A stretch of 64,000 nucleotides of DNA from Salinimicrobium nanhaiense (GTDB lineage Bacteria; Bacteroidota; Bacteroidia; Flavobacteriales; Flavobacteriaceae), in NCBI GenBank assembly GCA_012038135.1, contig JAAVJQ010000003.1:124001-188000 (forward strand), read 5' to 3'. Positions 1 to 9,261 of the stretch are shown here, in pieces. Position numbers and translations under genes: made by a program. Under the pieces are notes generated by a model. It was given only the letters and a program-made list of their open reading frames with translations, was not told the origin of the DNA and did no database searches. Positions within the stretch are counted from its first letter, which is position 1. Each line of letters opens with the position of its first letter.

Positions 1-1040
1 AGCCCGGTGGAAAGGTTTGAGATAAGCACAAGCCCAATTGCACAGGCAGCAAAAACCCCCAGGACCGTACCCGGATTTATAACTTTTGTAAGGTAGGAAC
101 CTATAAATCTTCCTATCATTGCGCCTGTCCAGTAAAAAGTAACAAACACTCCCACCACGGCCATATCTGTAGAACTGGTAACTCCTGTAGAAAGAATCCA
201 TTCTGCCAGGGTGCGCATAAAAGGAGTTTCTCTAATCACATCGGGCAGGTTAAGGCTAAGGAAATAGTTGACCATATAAGAACCGATAGCAACTTCGGCC
301 CCTACATAAAAGAAGATCCCGAATGCTCCCATGATAAGATTCTTGTTCTTTAAAACGACTCCGTAGTCATTGGAGGCTTCAGTATCTGAAACCTTTGGAA
401 GATTTACAAAGAAGAAAACGAGTCCTATCAGGATAATAAAAATTGCAATCCCCAGGAAGGGAGTTTGTACTGCAGCAGCTTCAGAAGCATAATATTTGAC
501 TCTTTCGGTTTCAGTCATAAACGCGATCTCATCTTTGGTCATCACCTTATCGCTAAGGATAAAGAGAGCTCCTATTGCCGGTGCGATGGCAGTTCCGAGG
601 GAATTAAAAGCCTGCGAAAGGTTGAGTCGGCTGGAGGCAGTACTGGCGGGACCGAGGATGGTTACGTATGGATTGGCAGCTACCTGTAAGATGGTGATCC
701 CTCCTGCCAGGATAAAATATCCTAACATGAAGATTCCAAAGACCCTGTAGGAGGCCGCCGGCCAGAACAGGAGGCAACCTGTGGCCATGGTAAACAAGCC
801 CAATACAATTCCTTTTTTATACCCGATCTTTGAGAGCAGCCATCCCGCCGGAATTGATAATAGAAAATAGGCACCAAAAAAGGCAAATTGCACCATGCCT
901 GCCTCAAAATAGGAGAGGGTGAACACCTCCCTTAGCCTGGGAATAAGCGAATCTACAAGTACAGTTATGAAACCCCAAAGAAAGAAGAGGATCGTTAAAA
1001 AGATGAATGCGGTGCGATAAGATTTTTTCTGTTGTTCCAT
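1..1040 (-). CDS. Sugar MFS transporter, FucP/GluP type (3' end outside window)
   Basis: The reverse strand reads from ATG at 1040 (MEQQKKSYRTAFIF) with no stop down to base 1, so about 346 codons are present and the C-terminus lies outside the window. Successive hydrophobic helices are visible, and the stretches LTILFFLWGF near the start and ILQVAANPYV around residue 125 are typical of the fucose/glucose-galactose:H+ symporter branch of the major facilitator superfamily. It should import a hexose or amino sugar across the inner membrane. The start lies 2 bp after the stop of the glycosylasparaginase gene, so the two are almost certainly co-transcribed. That pairing suggests uptake of a sugar released from glycoproteins. 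The substrate itself cannot be read from sequence. Confidence 0.85.
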   Translation of the reverse strand, partial: MEQQKKSYRTAFIFLTILFFLWGFITVLVDSLIPRLREVFTLSYFEAGMVQFAFFGAYFLLSIPAGWLLSKIGYKKGIVLGLFTMATGCLLFWPAASYRVFGIFMLGYFILAGGITILQVAANPYVTILGPASTASSRLNLSQAFNSLGTAIAPAIGALFILSDKVMTKDEIAFMTETERVKYYASEAAAVQTPFLGIAIFIILIGLVFFFVNLPKVSDTEASNDYGVVLKNKNLIMGAFGIFFYVGAEVAIGSYMVNYFLSLNLPDVIRETPFMRTLAEWILSTGVTSSTDMAVVGVFVTFYWTGAMIGRFIGSYLTKVINPGTVLGVFAACAIGLVLISNLSTG

Positions 1041-1042
1041 TT

Positions 1043-2008
1043 TTAAAAATAGTATTTACTGGCAAAGTTCCTGTTTTCTCCGGCACGATATTCCATATAG
1101 GAAAAACCTTTTTGAATGCAGTAGGAACCTATTTCTCCTTTTTTATTCATGGCGATAAAAGCCGCCTGAAAATCTTTATAATTCGGGTTTTGTTTAATAA
1201 TTCGCATTACGGCAGCCTCACAGGCTTCCTGGGGAGATCTTCCCTGACGCATTAGTTCCACGATAAGAAACGAGCCGACACTTTTAAGTATGGCTTCTCC
1301 CATGCCTGTAGCCACTGCACCTCCAACTTCATTGTCCAGAAAAAGTCCGGAGCCGATAATAGGAGAATCTCCCACCCGTCCATTCATTTTATAAGAAAGT
1401 CCGCTACTGGTACAGGCACCGGCTATGTCCCCTTTTTGATCGATGCACAACATACCGATAGTGTCGTGATTCTCAATGTTGATAATTGGTTTGTATTCCT
1501 TCTTCTTTAGCCATTCCTGATATGCCTTTTCTGAAGCTTCGGTTAAAAGTTCCTCTTTTTCGAATCCCTGCTGCCGCGCAAATTGGTCGGCGCCTTCTCC
1601 TGCCAGGATCACATGCGGAGTCTCTTCCATCACCTTTCTGGCTACAGAAACTGCGTGTGTATTATTTTTTAAGTAAACAACAGCTCCGGCATTTCCTGAA
1701 GGATCCATTATACAGGCGTCAAGAGTGACATTTCCTTCCCTGTCGGGTGCGCCGCCCCGGCCAACGGTGGTGTTTCGAATATCGGCCTCTTCCACCATTA
1801 CGCCCTGCTCAACGGCATCAAGAGCCGAAGCTCCCTGGTCCAGCATTTTCCCAGCCTTTTGACTGGCATTAGGAAAATTCCAGGTTGCGACACAAAGGGG
1901 TTTAAAACTTTCCATTTTAGGAGTATTAAATAGATCTATAAAAGGAGAGACAGCAGCAAAGCCAATGCTGCTCACCGAAGTTGTTCTTATGAAATGGCGT
2001 CTTTTCAA
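1043..2008 (-). CDS. N4-(beta-N-acetylglucosaminyl)-L-asparaginase (Ntn hydrolase)
   Basis: This is a 321-residue protein of the asparaginase-2/glycosylasparaginase family, which cleaves the GlcNAc-Asn bond of N-glycopeptides. The autoprocessing site HDTIGM is at residues 181-186. Thr183 would become the N-terminal nucleophile after self-cleavage, and the substrate loop (GRVGDSPIIGSG, about 220-231) follows. The N-terminus, KRRHFIRTTS plus a hydrophobic stretch, resembles a twin-arginine export signal and implies a folded periplasmic enzyme. The only in-frame start that keeps this signal is TTG at 2008; the next Met is residue 32. It is the first gene of a pair with the downstream sugar transporter. 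Specificity versus plain isoaspartyl peptidase is inferred from the HDTIGM form. Confidence 0.88.
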   Translation of the reverse strand: MKRRHFIRTTSVSSIGFAAVSPFIDLFNTPKMESFKPLCVATWNFPNASQKAGKMLDQGASALDAVEQGVMVEEADIRNTTVGRGGAPDREGNVTLDACIMDPSGNAGAVVYLKNNTHAVSVARKVMEETPHVILAGEGADQFARQQGFEKEELLTEASEKAYQEWLKKKEYKPIINIENHDTIGMLCIDQKGDIAGACTSSGLSYKMNGRVGDSPIIGSGLFLDNEVGGAVATGMGEAILKSVGSFLIVELMRQGRSPQEACEAAVMRIIKQNPNYKDFQAAFIAMNKKGEIGSYCIQKGFSYMEYRAGENRNFASKYYF

Positions 2009-2325
2009 TTCCTGGCTGACAAATGTCGGTTGTAAATGTATGAAAAGTGATTATAAAATGTGAAGGTACTTTGAACAGCTTTAGATGAGAGTGCTCATAT
2101 TTAGTGAAAAAAGATAATGGAGCTGTCAATTTTTCTTATCAAAAAAGGTGCTTCTGCACTTACAGCCGGTTCTTATGTGCTTAACGGCGGCTGGGCCTTA
2201 ATAATTTTTGTCATTTTGAAAAACCAAGCAGGATCCTTCCCTATTTTTTGCCATGTATGGAATTCTCCTATAGAGCTATAACCTAAAGGTTTGGTAATGG
2301 GGAATTTTTGGCAAGGCTTTAGTAG
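2009..2325. other. Intergenic stretch, no gene seen
   Basis: About 320 bases between the divergent asparaginase and phosphoesterase genes. No reading frame with recognisable content was found on either strand. It must hold the promoter of the leftward asparaginase-transporter pair, but no clear TAnnTTTG element was visible for it. Confidence 0.5.
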
Positions 2326-2333
2326 TATCTTTG
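2326..2333 (+). promoter_or_regulatory. -7 promoter element of the metallophosphoesterase gene
   Basis: TATCTTTG matches the Bacteroidota -7 consensus TAnnTTTG exactly and lies 18 bp before the ATG at 2352. A TTG at 2308-2310 is the nearest -33 candidate, but its 15 bp spacer is short. The TTG inside the box is a possible start codon by frame and was rejected as such. Confidence 0.55.
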
Positions 2334-2351
2334 CCGTTTAAAAATTTGTAC

Positions 2352-3572
2352 ATGCGCTGGATCATTTTTATCGTTATATATATTGTACTGGATATTTACG
2401 CCCACCAGGCCTTTAGAACCGTTACCCGTCATTCATGGATTTATTTTGTATATCTCGCCCTCTCCCTCGGGGTGCTGGGATACCTGATCTATCAATTTAA
2501 TGTGCCGGACAAGCAGGGACTCACCGGGGCACGCAGTTATGCAATAGGATTTTTCCTTGCCTTTTTTGCACCAAAACTTATCCTTTTTGTTCTGCTATTT
2601 GGAGAGGATCTTGTAAGAATGGTGGTAAGCGGCTTTCAGAAACTGGCTCATACCAATCAGGAATATGAGCTGCCTTCGCGGCGAAAATTCCTGAGTCAAA
2701 TCGCACTAGGGATAGCAGCTATTCCCTTTGCTTCTTTGCTCTACGGAATGTATCAGGGACGCTACAATTATAAGGTGCTAAAGTATGTGCTGCATTTTGA
2801 AGACCTTCCCGATGCTTTTGATGGATACAGGATTACCCAGATAAGCGATATCCACTCCGGAAGCTTTGATAATCGCGAAAAGATCAAATATGGAATAGAT
2901 CTTATTAATGAGCAAAAAAGTGACGCCATCTTATTTACAGGAGATCTGGTAAACAACACAGCTTCTGAAATGGAGCCCTGGAAAGGCCTTTTTGGTACTC
3001 TTTCTGCACCCGATGGTGTTTTTTCGGTTCTTGGAAATCACGACTATGGAGATTATGTGGAGTGGGAATCTGCGGCGGCAAAAAGAGAAAATTTAGAGAC
3101 TCTTAAAGGAGTTCACCGGGAGATGGGCTGGAATCTCCTGCTCGATGAACATAAAAAGGTGACCCGTGGCAGTGATTCTATCACTATTGTTGGAGTAGAG
3201 AATTGGGGCGCCGGATTTAAACAGGTAGGGAATCTAAATAAAGCCTCTGCGGGACTATCAGAAAATGAATTTAAAGTGTTGCTCTCTCACGATCCTTCAC
3301 ATTGGCAGGAAAAGGTGAAAAAAGATGACAAGAAATTTCACTTGACTTTAAGCGGTCATACCCATGGGATGCAGTTTGGAATGGAAATTCCCGGGTGGTT
3401 CAAGTGGAGTCCTGTGCAGTATAGGTATGAGCATTGGGCAGGTATTTACGAAGAGGCAGGAAAATTTCTGAATGTCAACCGCGGCTTCGGATTTTTAGCC
3501 TACCCCGGAAGGGTAGGGATCTGGCCCGAAGTTTCGGTAATTGAACTCCGGAAAGGTCCCAAACCCGTATAA
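2352..3572 (+). CDS. Membrane-anchored metallophosphoesterase (YkuE-like)
   Basis: A 406-residue protein. The first ~130 residues hold three or four membrane helices, followed by a calcineurin-type phosphoesterase domain. Metal-binding motifs appear in the canonical order: SDIHSG (about 165-170), FTGDLVNN, VLGNHDYGD, LLSHDPSHW and LSGHTHGMQFG. The family hydrolyses phosphoesters with a two-metal centre; the substrate here is unknown, and lipid-linked phosphates are plausible given the anchor. ATG at 2352 was chosen because the upstream TTG is part of the promoter element. It is followed at 76 bp by the cysteine-less thioredoxin gene, which has its own promoter box. Confidence 0.85.
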   Translation: MRWIIFIVIYIVLDIYAHQAFRTVTRHSWIYFVYLALSLGVLGYLIYQFNVPDKQGLTGARSYAIGFFLAFFAPKLILFVLLFGEDLVRMVVSGFQKLAHTNQEYELPSRRKFLSQIALGIAAIPFASLLYGMYQGRYNYKVLKYVLHFEDLPDAFDGYRITQISDIHSGSFDNREKIKYGIDLINEQKSDAILFTGDLVNNTASEMEPWKGLFGTLSAPDGVFSVLGNHDYGDYVEWESAAAKRENLETLKGVHREMGWNLLLDEHKKVTRGSDSITIVGVENWGAGFKQVGNLNKASAGLSENEFKVLLSHDPSHWQEKVKKDDKKFHLTLSGHTHGMQFGMEIPGWFKWSPVQYRYEHWAGIYEEAGKFLNVNRGFGFLAYPGRVGIWPEVSVIELRKGPKPV

Positions 3573-3586
3573 ATCAAACTTTTGAT

Positions 3587-3594
3587 TATATTTG
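3587..3594 (+). promoter_or_regulatory. -7 promoter element of the thioredoxin-like gene
   Basis: TATATTTG, an exact TAnnTTTG match, lies between the phosphoesterase stop and the ATG at 3649. It overlaps a TTG that would otherwise extend the reading frame by 19 residues. Confidence 0.5.
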
Positions 3595-3648
3595 ATAAAG
3601 GCTGCACAACCTGAAAGGATTTATGCCGCCGGATATAACTTCAGATAT

Positions 3649-3945
3649 ATGTCAAAGTTTGGGGAATTAATCGACCTGCAGGTGCCGGTCCTGCTGGAAT
3701 TCTATACCGAATGGAATGAAGCTTCCGAAGCTATGCACCCGGTATTAAAGGATGTCGCCGCAGCTTTAGGCGACAAAGCCAGAATCATCAAAATAGACGT
3801 AGATAAAAATTCAGAACTTGCTGAAGCTTTACGGGTAAAAGGCTTGCCAACTCTAATGATCTACAAGGAAGGTGAAATGAAATGGCGCCAAAGCGGAGAG
3901 CAGGATGCTAATACTCTTATTGGCTTGATCCAGGAATATATTTGA
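3649..3945 (+). CDS. Thioredoxin-fold protein lacking both active-site cysteines
   Basis: A 98-residue protein with the whole thioredoxin fold visible: strand VPVLLEFY, the KIDVDKN strand, and the cis-proline loop KGLPTLMIYK. Where thioredoxins have WCGPC it reads WNEAS (residues 22-26), so no dithiol chemistry is possible. It is clearly related to the complete thioredoxin at 17095-17394, sharing KIDVDKN, VPTL/LPTL and WRQSG. It probably acts as a binding or scaffolding protein, or has lost function. ATG at 3649 gives the usual thioredoxin N-terminus; the upstream TTG lies in a promoter box. Confidence 0.8.
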   Translation: MSKFGELIDLQVPVLLEFYTEWNEASEAMHPVLKDVAAALGDKARIIKIDVDKNSELAEALRVKGLPTLMIYKEGEMKWRQSGEQDANTLIGLIQEYI

Positions 3946-3961
3946 TCCTCAATCTCTTCTT

Positions 3962-4849
3962 TTAAATGAGCTTATTTTGGAAAAACGCTATCGTTCTTGA
4001 CCAGGCAAGTTGTGCTGCCGCCTCATCATATCGGGGAGTAGTGTTATTATGGAATCCGTGGTTCACGTCGGGATAAAAATGAACAGAAAATTCCTTCTGA
4101 TTCTCTTTTAAAGCGGCTTCGTATTCCGGCCATCCGGCATTAACACGTTCATCGAGGCCGGCATAATGCAATTGTAAAGGAGCTTTTATTTTTAAAACTT
4201 CTTCTTTAGCAGGTTGCCCTCCATAAAACGGTACAGCTGCACCAAGTCCCGGCACTTCAACAGCCATCATATTCGCGATCCATCCGCCAAAACAAAATCC
4301 AACCACTCCAACTTTTCCATTGGTGCCTGGGTGCGACTTTAAATATTCGTAGCCGGCAATAAAATCCTGCAGCATTTCATTGCGATCCCGCTTTCTCTGA
4401 AGTTCCCTGCCATCATCATCATTCCCCGGATAGCCGCCAAGAGGCGAGAGGGCATCTGGCGCCAGACTAATAAAACCTTCAATTGCTGTACGACGACCCA
4501 CATCTTCAATGTAAGGATTAAGACCGCGATTTTCATGCACGACCAAAACTCCGGGGAGTTTACCGGTTTTGTTTTTGGGTGAGGATAAAAGGGCTTTTAT
4601 CTTGCCACCTCCTTTGGGAGAATCATAGGTGATATAATCTGAATCAAGATCGGGATGATCTTTTGGAACCAATGCAGTATTAGCGTAATTTGGCGACATA
4701 AAGCTAAGAAGAGATCCCAGCGTTACGCTTCCTGCAGTATATAGAGAAAGCTTTTCCACAAATTGCCTTCTGTTGATCTTGTTATGTGCATAATCATCAT
4801 AAAGATCAAATACCTCCTGCTTAATATCTTCTTTTTTCAAGTCGCTCAT
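3962..4849 (-). CDS. Dienelactone hydrolase family protein
   Basis: A 295-residue alpha/beta hydrolase. The nucleophile elbow GFCFGG carries Cys186, with the acid residue in YAGLDERV and the histidine in VNHGFHN, which is the Cys-Asp-His triad of carboxymethylenebutenolidases. Residues 1-60 are an extension with a hydrophobic segment (LYTAGSVTLGSLLSFM) preceded by NRRQF, resembling a Tat-like or membrane-anchored leader; many Bacteroidota homologues carry it. Such enzymes hydrolyse lactones or other esters, and the natural substrate is unknown. It is convergent with the thioredoxin-like gene (16 bp apart). Confidence 0.85.
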   Translation of the reverse strand: MSDLKKEDIKQEVFDLYDDYAHNKINRRQFVEKLSLYTAGSVTLGSLLSFMSPNYANTALVPKDHPDLDSDYITYDSPKGGGKIKALLSSPKNKTGKLPGVLVVHENRGLNPYIEDVGRRTAIEGFISLAPDALSPLGGYPGNDDDGRELQRKRDRNEMLQDFIAGYEYLKSHPGTNGKVGVVGFCFGGWIANMMAVEVPGLGAAVPFYGGQPAKEEVLKIKAPLQLHYAGLDERVNAGWPEYEAALKENQKEFSVHFYPDVNHGFHNNTTPRYDEAAAQLAWSRTIAFFQNKLI

Positions 4850-4941
4850 AATAATTTTTTCTATTTACCTAAGGTAGAGAATTTTACTAACGAATTTCTG
4901 TTTTTCCAGCAGGCATCAATACAGTCTTAAAAACAGGAAAA

Positions 4942-5577
4942 TTAAAGTTTCTTAAAAGTATAACCTTCAGCCTTTAATTGTTCGAGCAGCTTTGGCAGTA
5001 TTTCTGTAACATTGTTGCGGGCCTTTAAACTATCGTGAAAGACAATAATACTTCCCGGTCTTACATTTTTAAGAACATTGTCAAGGCATTTCTGCGGGGA
5101 GATCTCAGCATAATCCATACTAAGGACACTCCACATAACTATCCTGAAACCTCTTTTTTGGAGCTCCTTTGCCTGCTTTTCTTTAAGCCTTCCGTAAGGG
5201 GGGCGAAAAAGGGGATTTTTATTAGGTTCTTTCCCCGGAAGATTCTTTTCCAAAGTCTGTTGGGCCTTCAAAGTATTTAGTACATATTCCGGAGTTTTAG
5301 TTTTCCAGCCGTTAAGATGGTTGAAGGTGTGATTGCCAATGCTATGATCTTCAGCAATGATCTGCCTAAAGATATCGGGATGTTTTTGCACATTATCTCC
5401 AATGCAAAAGAAGGTCGCTTTTACATTATACTGCTTCAGCTGCTCCAGCACCCACGGCGTAACTTCGGGGATGGGACCATCATCAAAAGTGAGATAAATT
5501 GATTTGTTACTAGCAGTCCATTCCCAGATCCTTTTTTTAAAGATCCATTTTACGAATCCGGGAACGGTAGCTATCAT
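4942..5577 (-). CDS. Polysaccharide deacetylase (NodB homology domain)
   Basis: A 211-residue protein consisting almost entirely of one NodB domain. The metal and catalytic motifs are present: TFDDGP (30-35), HTFNH (83-87), RPPYGR (125-130) and the closing FHD (IVFHDS). The family removes N-acetyl groups from GlcNAc polymers such as peptidoglycan or poly-GlcNAc. No signal peptide is evident, and an N-terminal amphipathic stretch may hold it at the membrane. Its start lies 12 bp after the stop of the DUF2723 gene, so the two form an operon, consistent with a role in envelope glycan assembly. Confidence 0.85.
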   Translation of the reverse strand: MIATVPGFVKWIFKKRIWEWTASNKSIYLTFDDGPIPEVTPWVLEQLKQYNVKATFFCIGDNVQKHPDIFRQIIAEDHSIGNHTFNHLNGWKTKTPEYVLNTLKAQQTLEKNLPGKEPNKNPLFRPPYGRLKEKQAKELQKRGFRIVMWSVLSMDYAEISPQKCLDNVLKNVRPGSIIVFHDSLKARNNVTEILPKLLEQLKAEGYTFKKL

Positions 5578-5589
5578 TTTTGCTCAAGT

Positions 5590-8500
5590 TTACAGGGAGT
5601 CTCTTATTTCCTGCGGCAACAGATCGAGATCTGACTGCGGAAGTTCTTCCGGTTCTTCTGAGCTTCCGTAGAAATGCCGGAAGAGCATGAGATACTGGTT
5701 GAACTTATCTGCTTCCTCGCGGGCGACCTCTTCAGAATCATTCATGATCAAAAGATCCACCAGGCTGCGGTAGCGTTCAATATCGGTCACTATTTCGTTT
5801 CCACGGTTGAATTGCCTGTCAAGGTCAAGTGAGCTGTAATAGGTAAGATTTTCCTGGTACTTTCTCGCTACTTCTTGCCATAGTTCCCTGGCTTTTTCTG
5901 TCTGACCAACTTCATAATACCCCTGAATGAAAGGTTCGAGCAAAGTATAGTATTCAAAATGCTCCACCGGCATCTTCTCCATGGCGAGATCAAGAATATC
6001 TTCGGCTTTTGCCATTTTGCCTTCATCAATAAGAGCTTCAGTAAGGCGTGCAAGATTACTGCGATAGGTTATGGCGTTCTTACGGGTTTCGGTATCATAA
6101 TAAATATCCGGATCTCCTGAATTCCCCCAATACCAGTTCATAACAATGTCATACATCTTATCTGCATCGATTCTACCCATATCGAACGGATTCTGTCGAT
6201 TCACCGGTGTCCTGATAGGTACCAGTTTATAAGCAACTCCATCCAACTGCAGGTAATCTTTCATCCACAGGTAATCGTCGTCTCCAAAACTTCCGCCGGT
6301 AAAATAAATAGGACGTTTCCAGTCATTATTTGCAATGATGTCCAGCATAAGGAGCCTGTTCTTATATAAAATATCTCCGGAAAGCTGAATATCGATGTGA
6401 TCTACGATCTCATCTGCATTTTGGGGTTTTACAATGTCGTATTTTAGAACGTTCTCCTTATTAACCGGAATTCTGATATTTTTAGTTGGGAAGGTGCTTA
6501 CCGACTGTCCGCTCATAAGTTCTGCCCTTGTGCGTGGATCATCGCTTGCGATCCAATTCATCCAGGTTTTGATGTTCATGGTATCCTGCGTTACCGGTTG
6601 ATACCAAATTGCGTCATTGGTGCCATAGCTATACTGCTCATGCACCAGCTGCCCGGGTACAGGATCACTTTCCCAGGCTTTCCTCTTCATTTGATCTATA
6701 TACCAATCGGTAGCAAATAGGCTTGTGTTTACCACTCTAACATCGGTCCTGTACTTTTCAATTTGCTGAGCATACCACAGCGCAAAAGTGTCGTTATCTC
6801 CAATAGTGAAAATGATCGCATTCTCATCCAGGCTGTCGAGGTACATCTTGGCCATAGCAAGTGCAGTGTAGCGGTCGGACCTGTTGTGGTCATCCCAGTT
6901 CTCTGTAGCCAAAACAGTGGGCACGGCGAGTAATGAAACCACTACCGCAACCGGAACTGCCATTTTGGGTTTTATATAATCTTTGAGTATATCGAACAAT
7001 GCATAAACTCCGAAGCCTATCCACATGGCAAAAACATAGAACGAGCCGACCAGGGCATAATCCCTTTCTCTGGGTTCAAAAGGACGTTCGTTGAGGTAGA
7101 CCTTAAGTGCGATTCCCGTAAACAGGAAGAATACCAGTAAGACCCAGAAACTCTTCTTGTCTTTTGAAAAGTGAAAGATCAATCCCAAAAGTCCCAGGAT
7201 CAAAGGAAGAAAATAGTAAGTATTACGTGCCGGATTATTCTTAGCATCTGAAGGCAACTGATCCTGATTTCCAAGCCTGGCTTCATCGATAAAGCCGATC
7301 CCGCTTAGCCAGTTCCCGTTCTGGTCTGTATATTTCCCCTGTATATCATCCTGCCTGCCTACAAAATTCCACATGAAATAGCGCCAGTACATATACCCGA
7401 ACTGGTATTCGAACATATAGCCTATGTTAGAACCAAAAGAGGGTTTTTCAACATTAATGTATTCACGAAACTGCTTCAGGAAAGCGTCATACTGCTGGTT
7501 ATCAATGCCTCCTGCATTGTAATTTCTCTTGAATTCATTTACCGCGGCAATTAGCTGTTCCTCTTGTTGGTATTCGGGTTTTATGGTAAATTCTAAAGGG
7601 CCGGTAAAATCCAGATAGTTTGCAGCGTGTTCTGTGCTCCACATACGCGGGAGGATCGCCTTGTGATCATCATCTGTGTTTTGTTTGGCGTTCTTATAGT
7701 CATTAACGATCACATATTTTCCTGCGGCTTCGTTCTTCTCATACTTCGGTTTGTCATCCACGTAGGGATTGTTCTCATCAAGTCCGCTGTAGATTTCCGT
7801 GAATTGAGGTCCATAGAAAAGATGGGTTTCGGGATATTGTTCCCGATTGTAATAAGCCAGCAATTCCCGCGCGTTATTGGGGTTGTTCTCATTGATCACT
7901 GTATTCGCATTGGCGCGGATAGGCAACATTACCCAGGAAGAAAAACCAATAAAAATGAACAGGATACAGAGCAGTAAAGTATTCAGCTGGTAATATTGTT
8001 TCCTGCGGGTATATTTGATTCCGAAGTAAAACGCAGCTATAAGTGCGATGCCCGTAAAAATGGTGCCTGAGTTAAAAGGAAGCCCCAGGGTGTTGACGAA
8101 GAACACTTCCGTAGCCGAAAATAAAACCAGGGAATAGGGCAGGAGTAACTTGAATATGAACATCAAAACCGCTACAACAACAATAGTGGCAATGATGAAA
8201 TTCTTGACGGTGACCTTTGAGAAATTTTTAAAGAAGTACAGGAAGCCAATGGCCGGGATGGTGAGCAGGGCCATGAAATGCACTCCGAAAGAAAGACCTA
8301 CAATAAAGGAAATAAGTATGACCCATCGATTACCACGGGGTTTAAACATATCTCTTTCCCATAATAAGCCCAGGTAAAATAAAACAGCCATAAGGAAAGT
8401 CGCCATAGCATAAACTTCGGCTTCCCCGGCATTGAACCAAAAACTATCTGTAAAGGTAAAAGCAAGGGCACCAACGGCTGCGCTGCCAAGAACTGCTGTT

Positions 8501-8862
8501 TTTTTAGCTCCGGAAATTTCAGAAACAGGACCTGCGATCTTTAGCAACAGCAATACCAGGGACCAGAACATAAATAATATGGTAAAGGCACTTGCAAAGA
8601 CAGACATGAGATTGACCATGTAAGCGATCTGTGAAGGCTCACTGGCGAAGACCGAGAAAAATGCACCCATCATTTGATAAAGCGGTGCGCCCGGGGGATG
8701 TCCTACTTCCAGTTTGGCAGAAGTGGAAATATATTCCCCCGCATCCCAAAAACTTACTGTGGGTTCAACTGTTAACCAAAAAGTGATAAGAGCTATAAGG
8801 AAAACAAACCAGCCCAGAATTTTATTCCACCTGGTAAAGTTGAGATCTGTCATAAAGGTCAT
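5590..8862 (-). CDS. DUF2723 family membrane protein (putative GT-C O-glycosyltransferase)
   Basis: A 1090-residue protein. The first ~330 residues are densely hydrophobic with about eight to ten helices. The signature WDAGEYI near residue 40 and the loop LEVGHPPGAPLYQ are typical of DUF2723. A second cluster of helices (about 550-650) precedes a long soluble region with TPR-like helices near the C-terminus. Its layout resembles GT-C mannosyltransferases, which use lipid-linked sugars and act on the outer face of the inner membrane. In Bacteroidota the family is linked to general protein O-glycosylation, so that role is an inference. ATG at 8862 was used; ATG at 8853 is equally possible. Confidence 0.85.
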   Translation of the reverse strand: MTFMTDLNFTRWNKILGWFVFLIALITFWLTVEPTVSFWDAGEYISTSAKLEVGHPPGAPLYQMMGAFFSVFASEPSQIAYMVNLMSVFASAFTILFMFWSLVLLLLKIAGPVSEISGAKKTAVLGSAAVGALAFTFTDSFWFNAGEAEVYAMATFLMAVLFYLGLLWERDMFKPRGNRWVILISFIVGLSFGVHFMALLTIPAIGFLYFFKNFSKVTVKNFIIATIVVVAVLMFIFKLLLPYSLVLFSATEVFFVNTLGLPFNSGTIFTGIALIAAFYFGIKYTRRKQYYQLNTLLLCILFIFIGFSSWVMLPIRANANTVINENNPNNARELLAYYNREQYPETHLFYGPQFTEIYSGLDENNPYVDDKPKYEKNEAAGKYVIVNDYKNAKQNTDDDHKAILPRMWSTEHAANYLDFTGPLEFTIKPEYQQEEQLIAAVNEFKRNYNAGGIDNQQYDAFLKQFREYINVEKPSFGSNIGYMFEYQFGYMYWRYFMWNFVGRQDDIQGKYTDQNGNWLSGIGFIDEARLGNQDQLPSDAKNNPARNTYYFLPLILGLLGLIFHFSKDKKSFWVLLVFFLFTGIALKVYLNERPFEPRERDYALVGSFYVFAMWIGFGVYALFDILKDYIKPKMAVPVAVVVSLLAVPTVLATENWDDHNRSDRYTALAMAKMYLDSLDENAIIFTIGDNDTFALWYAQQIEKYRTDVRVVNTSLFATDWYIDQMKRKAWESDPVPGQLVHEQYSYGTNDAIWYQPVTQDTMNIKTWMNWIASDDPRTRAELMSGQSVSTFPTKNIRIPVNKENVLKYDIVKPQNADEIVDHIDIQLSGDILYKNRLLMLDIIANNDWKRPIYFTGGSFGDDDYLWMKDYLQLDGVAYKLVPIRTPVNRQNPFDMGRIDADKMYDIVMNWYWGNSGDPDIYYDTETRKNAITYRSNLARLTEALIDEGKMAKAEDILDLAMEKMPVEHFEYYTLLEPFIQGYYEVGQTEKARELWQEVARKYQENLTYYSSLDLDRQFNRGNEIVTDIERYRSLVDLLIMNDSEEVAREEADKFNQYLMLFRHFYGSSEEPEELPQSDLDLLPQEIRDSL

Positions 8863-9090
8863 TTTGAGAACTGTGGCGAATTTAAGAATAAATAAGAAAT
8901 AGTAAGGAAAACGGAATTTAAAACCGGATATTTTACTCTTTGCCGCCTGCGGAAGAAAAGAATGCAGGTATAATATAAGCTTATGTGGTCTTTCATGCTA
9001 AAAATACTTTTTAGATATGCCTGCTGAAAAAGGTTCCATAAGAGGCATTTTTGAGGAGGAAGAAAAAATTGAATTAAATCCTGAAAAATA

Positions 9091-9121
9091 TTTGTACAAG
9101 AGAAACTTTGTTTTAAATTTG
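9091..9121 (+). promoter_or_regulatory. Promoter of tRNA-Gln
   Basis: TTTG at 9091-9094 and TAAATTTG at 9114-9121 are separated by exactly 19 bp, the best full match to the Bacteroidota consensus TTTG-N19-TAnnTTTG in this window. The tRNA begins 17 bp downstream. Confidence 0.75.
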
Positions 9122-9138
9122 CATCCGCATTACAGCAA

Positions 9139-9211
9139 TGGCCCATGGTGTAACTGGCAACACGTCTGGTTTTGGTCCAGAAGAGTCTAGGTTCGAGCCC
9201 TAGTGGGCCAA
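9139..9211 (+). tRNA. tRNA-Gln (anticodon TTG)
   Basis: A 73-nt cloverleaf. The acceptor stem TGGCCCA (9139-9145) pairs with TGGGCCA (9204-9210) and the discriminator is A at 9211. The anticodon stem TCTGG/CCAGA encloses the loop TTTTGGT, giving anticodon TTG for glutamine. The T-arm contains GTTCGAG. CCA is not encoded. It is a single gene with its own promoter and terminator. Confidence 0.95.
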
Positions 9212-9224
9212 CAAAGTTAATGTG

Positions 9225-9256
9225 AAACCGAATTGTGAAAACAGTTCGGTTTTTTG
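9225..9256 (+). terminator. Rho-independent terminator after tRNA-Gln
   Basis: AAACCGAA (9225-9232) pairs with TTCGGTTT (9245-9252), followed by a run of T. It lies 14 bp after the tRNA. Confidence 0.75.
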
Positions 9257-9261
9257 TTTTT

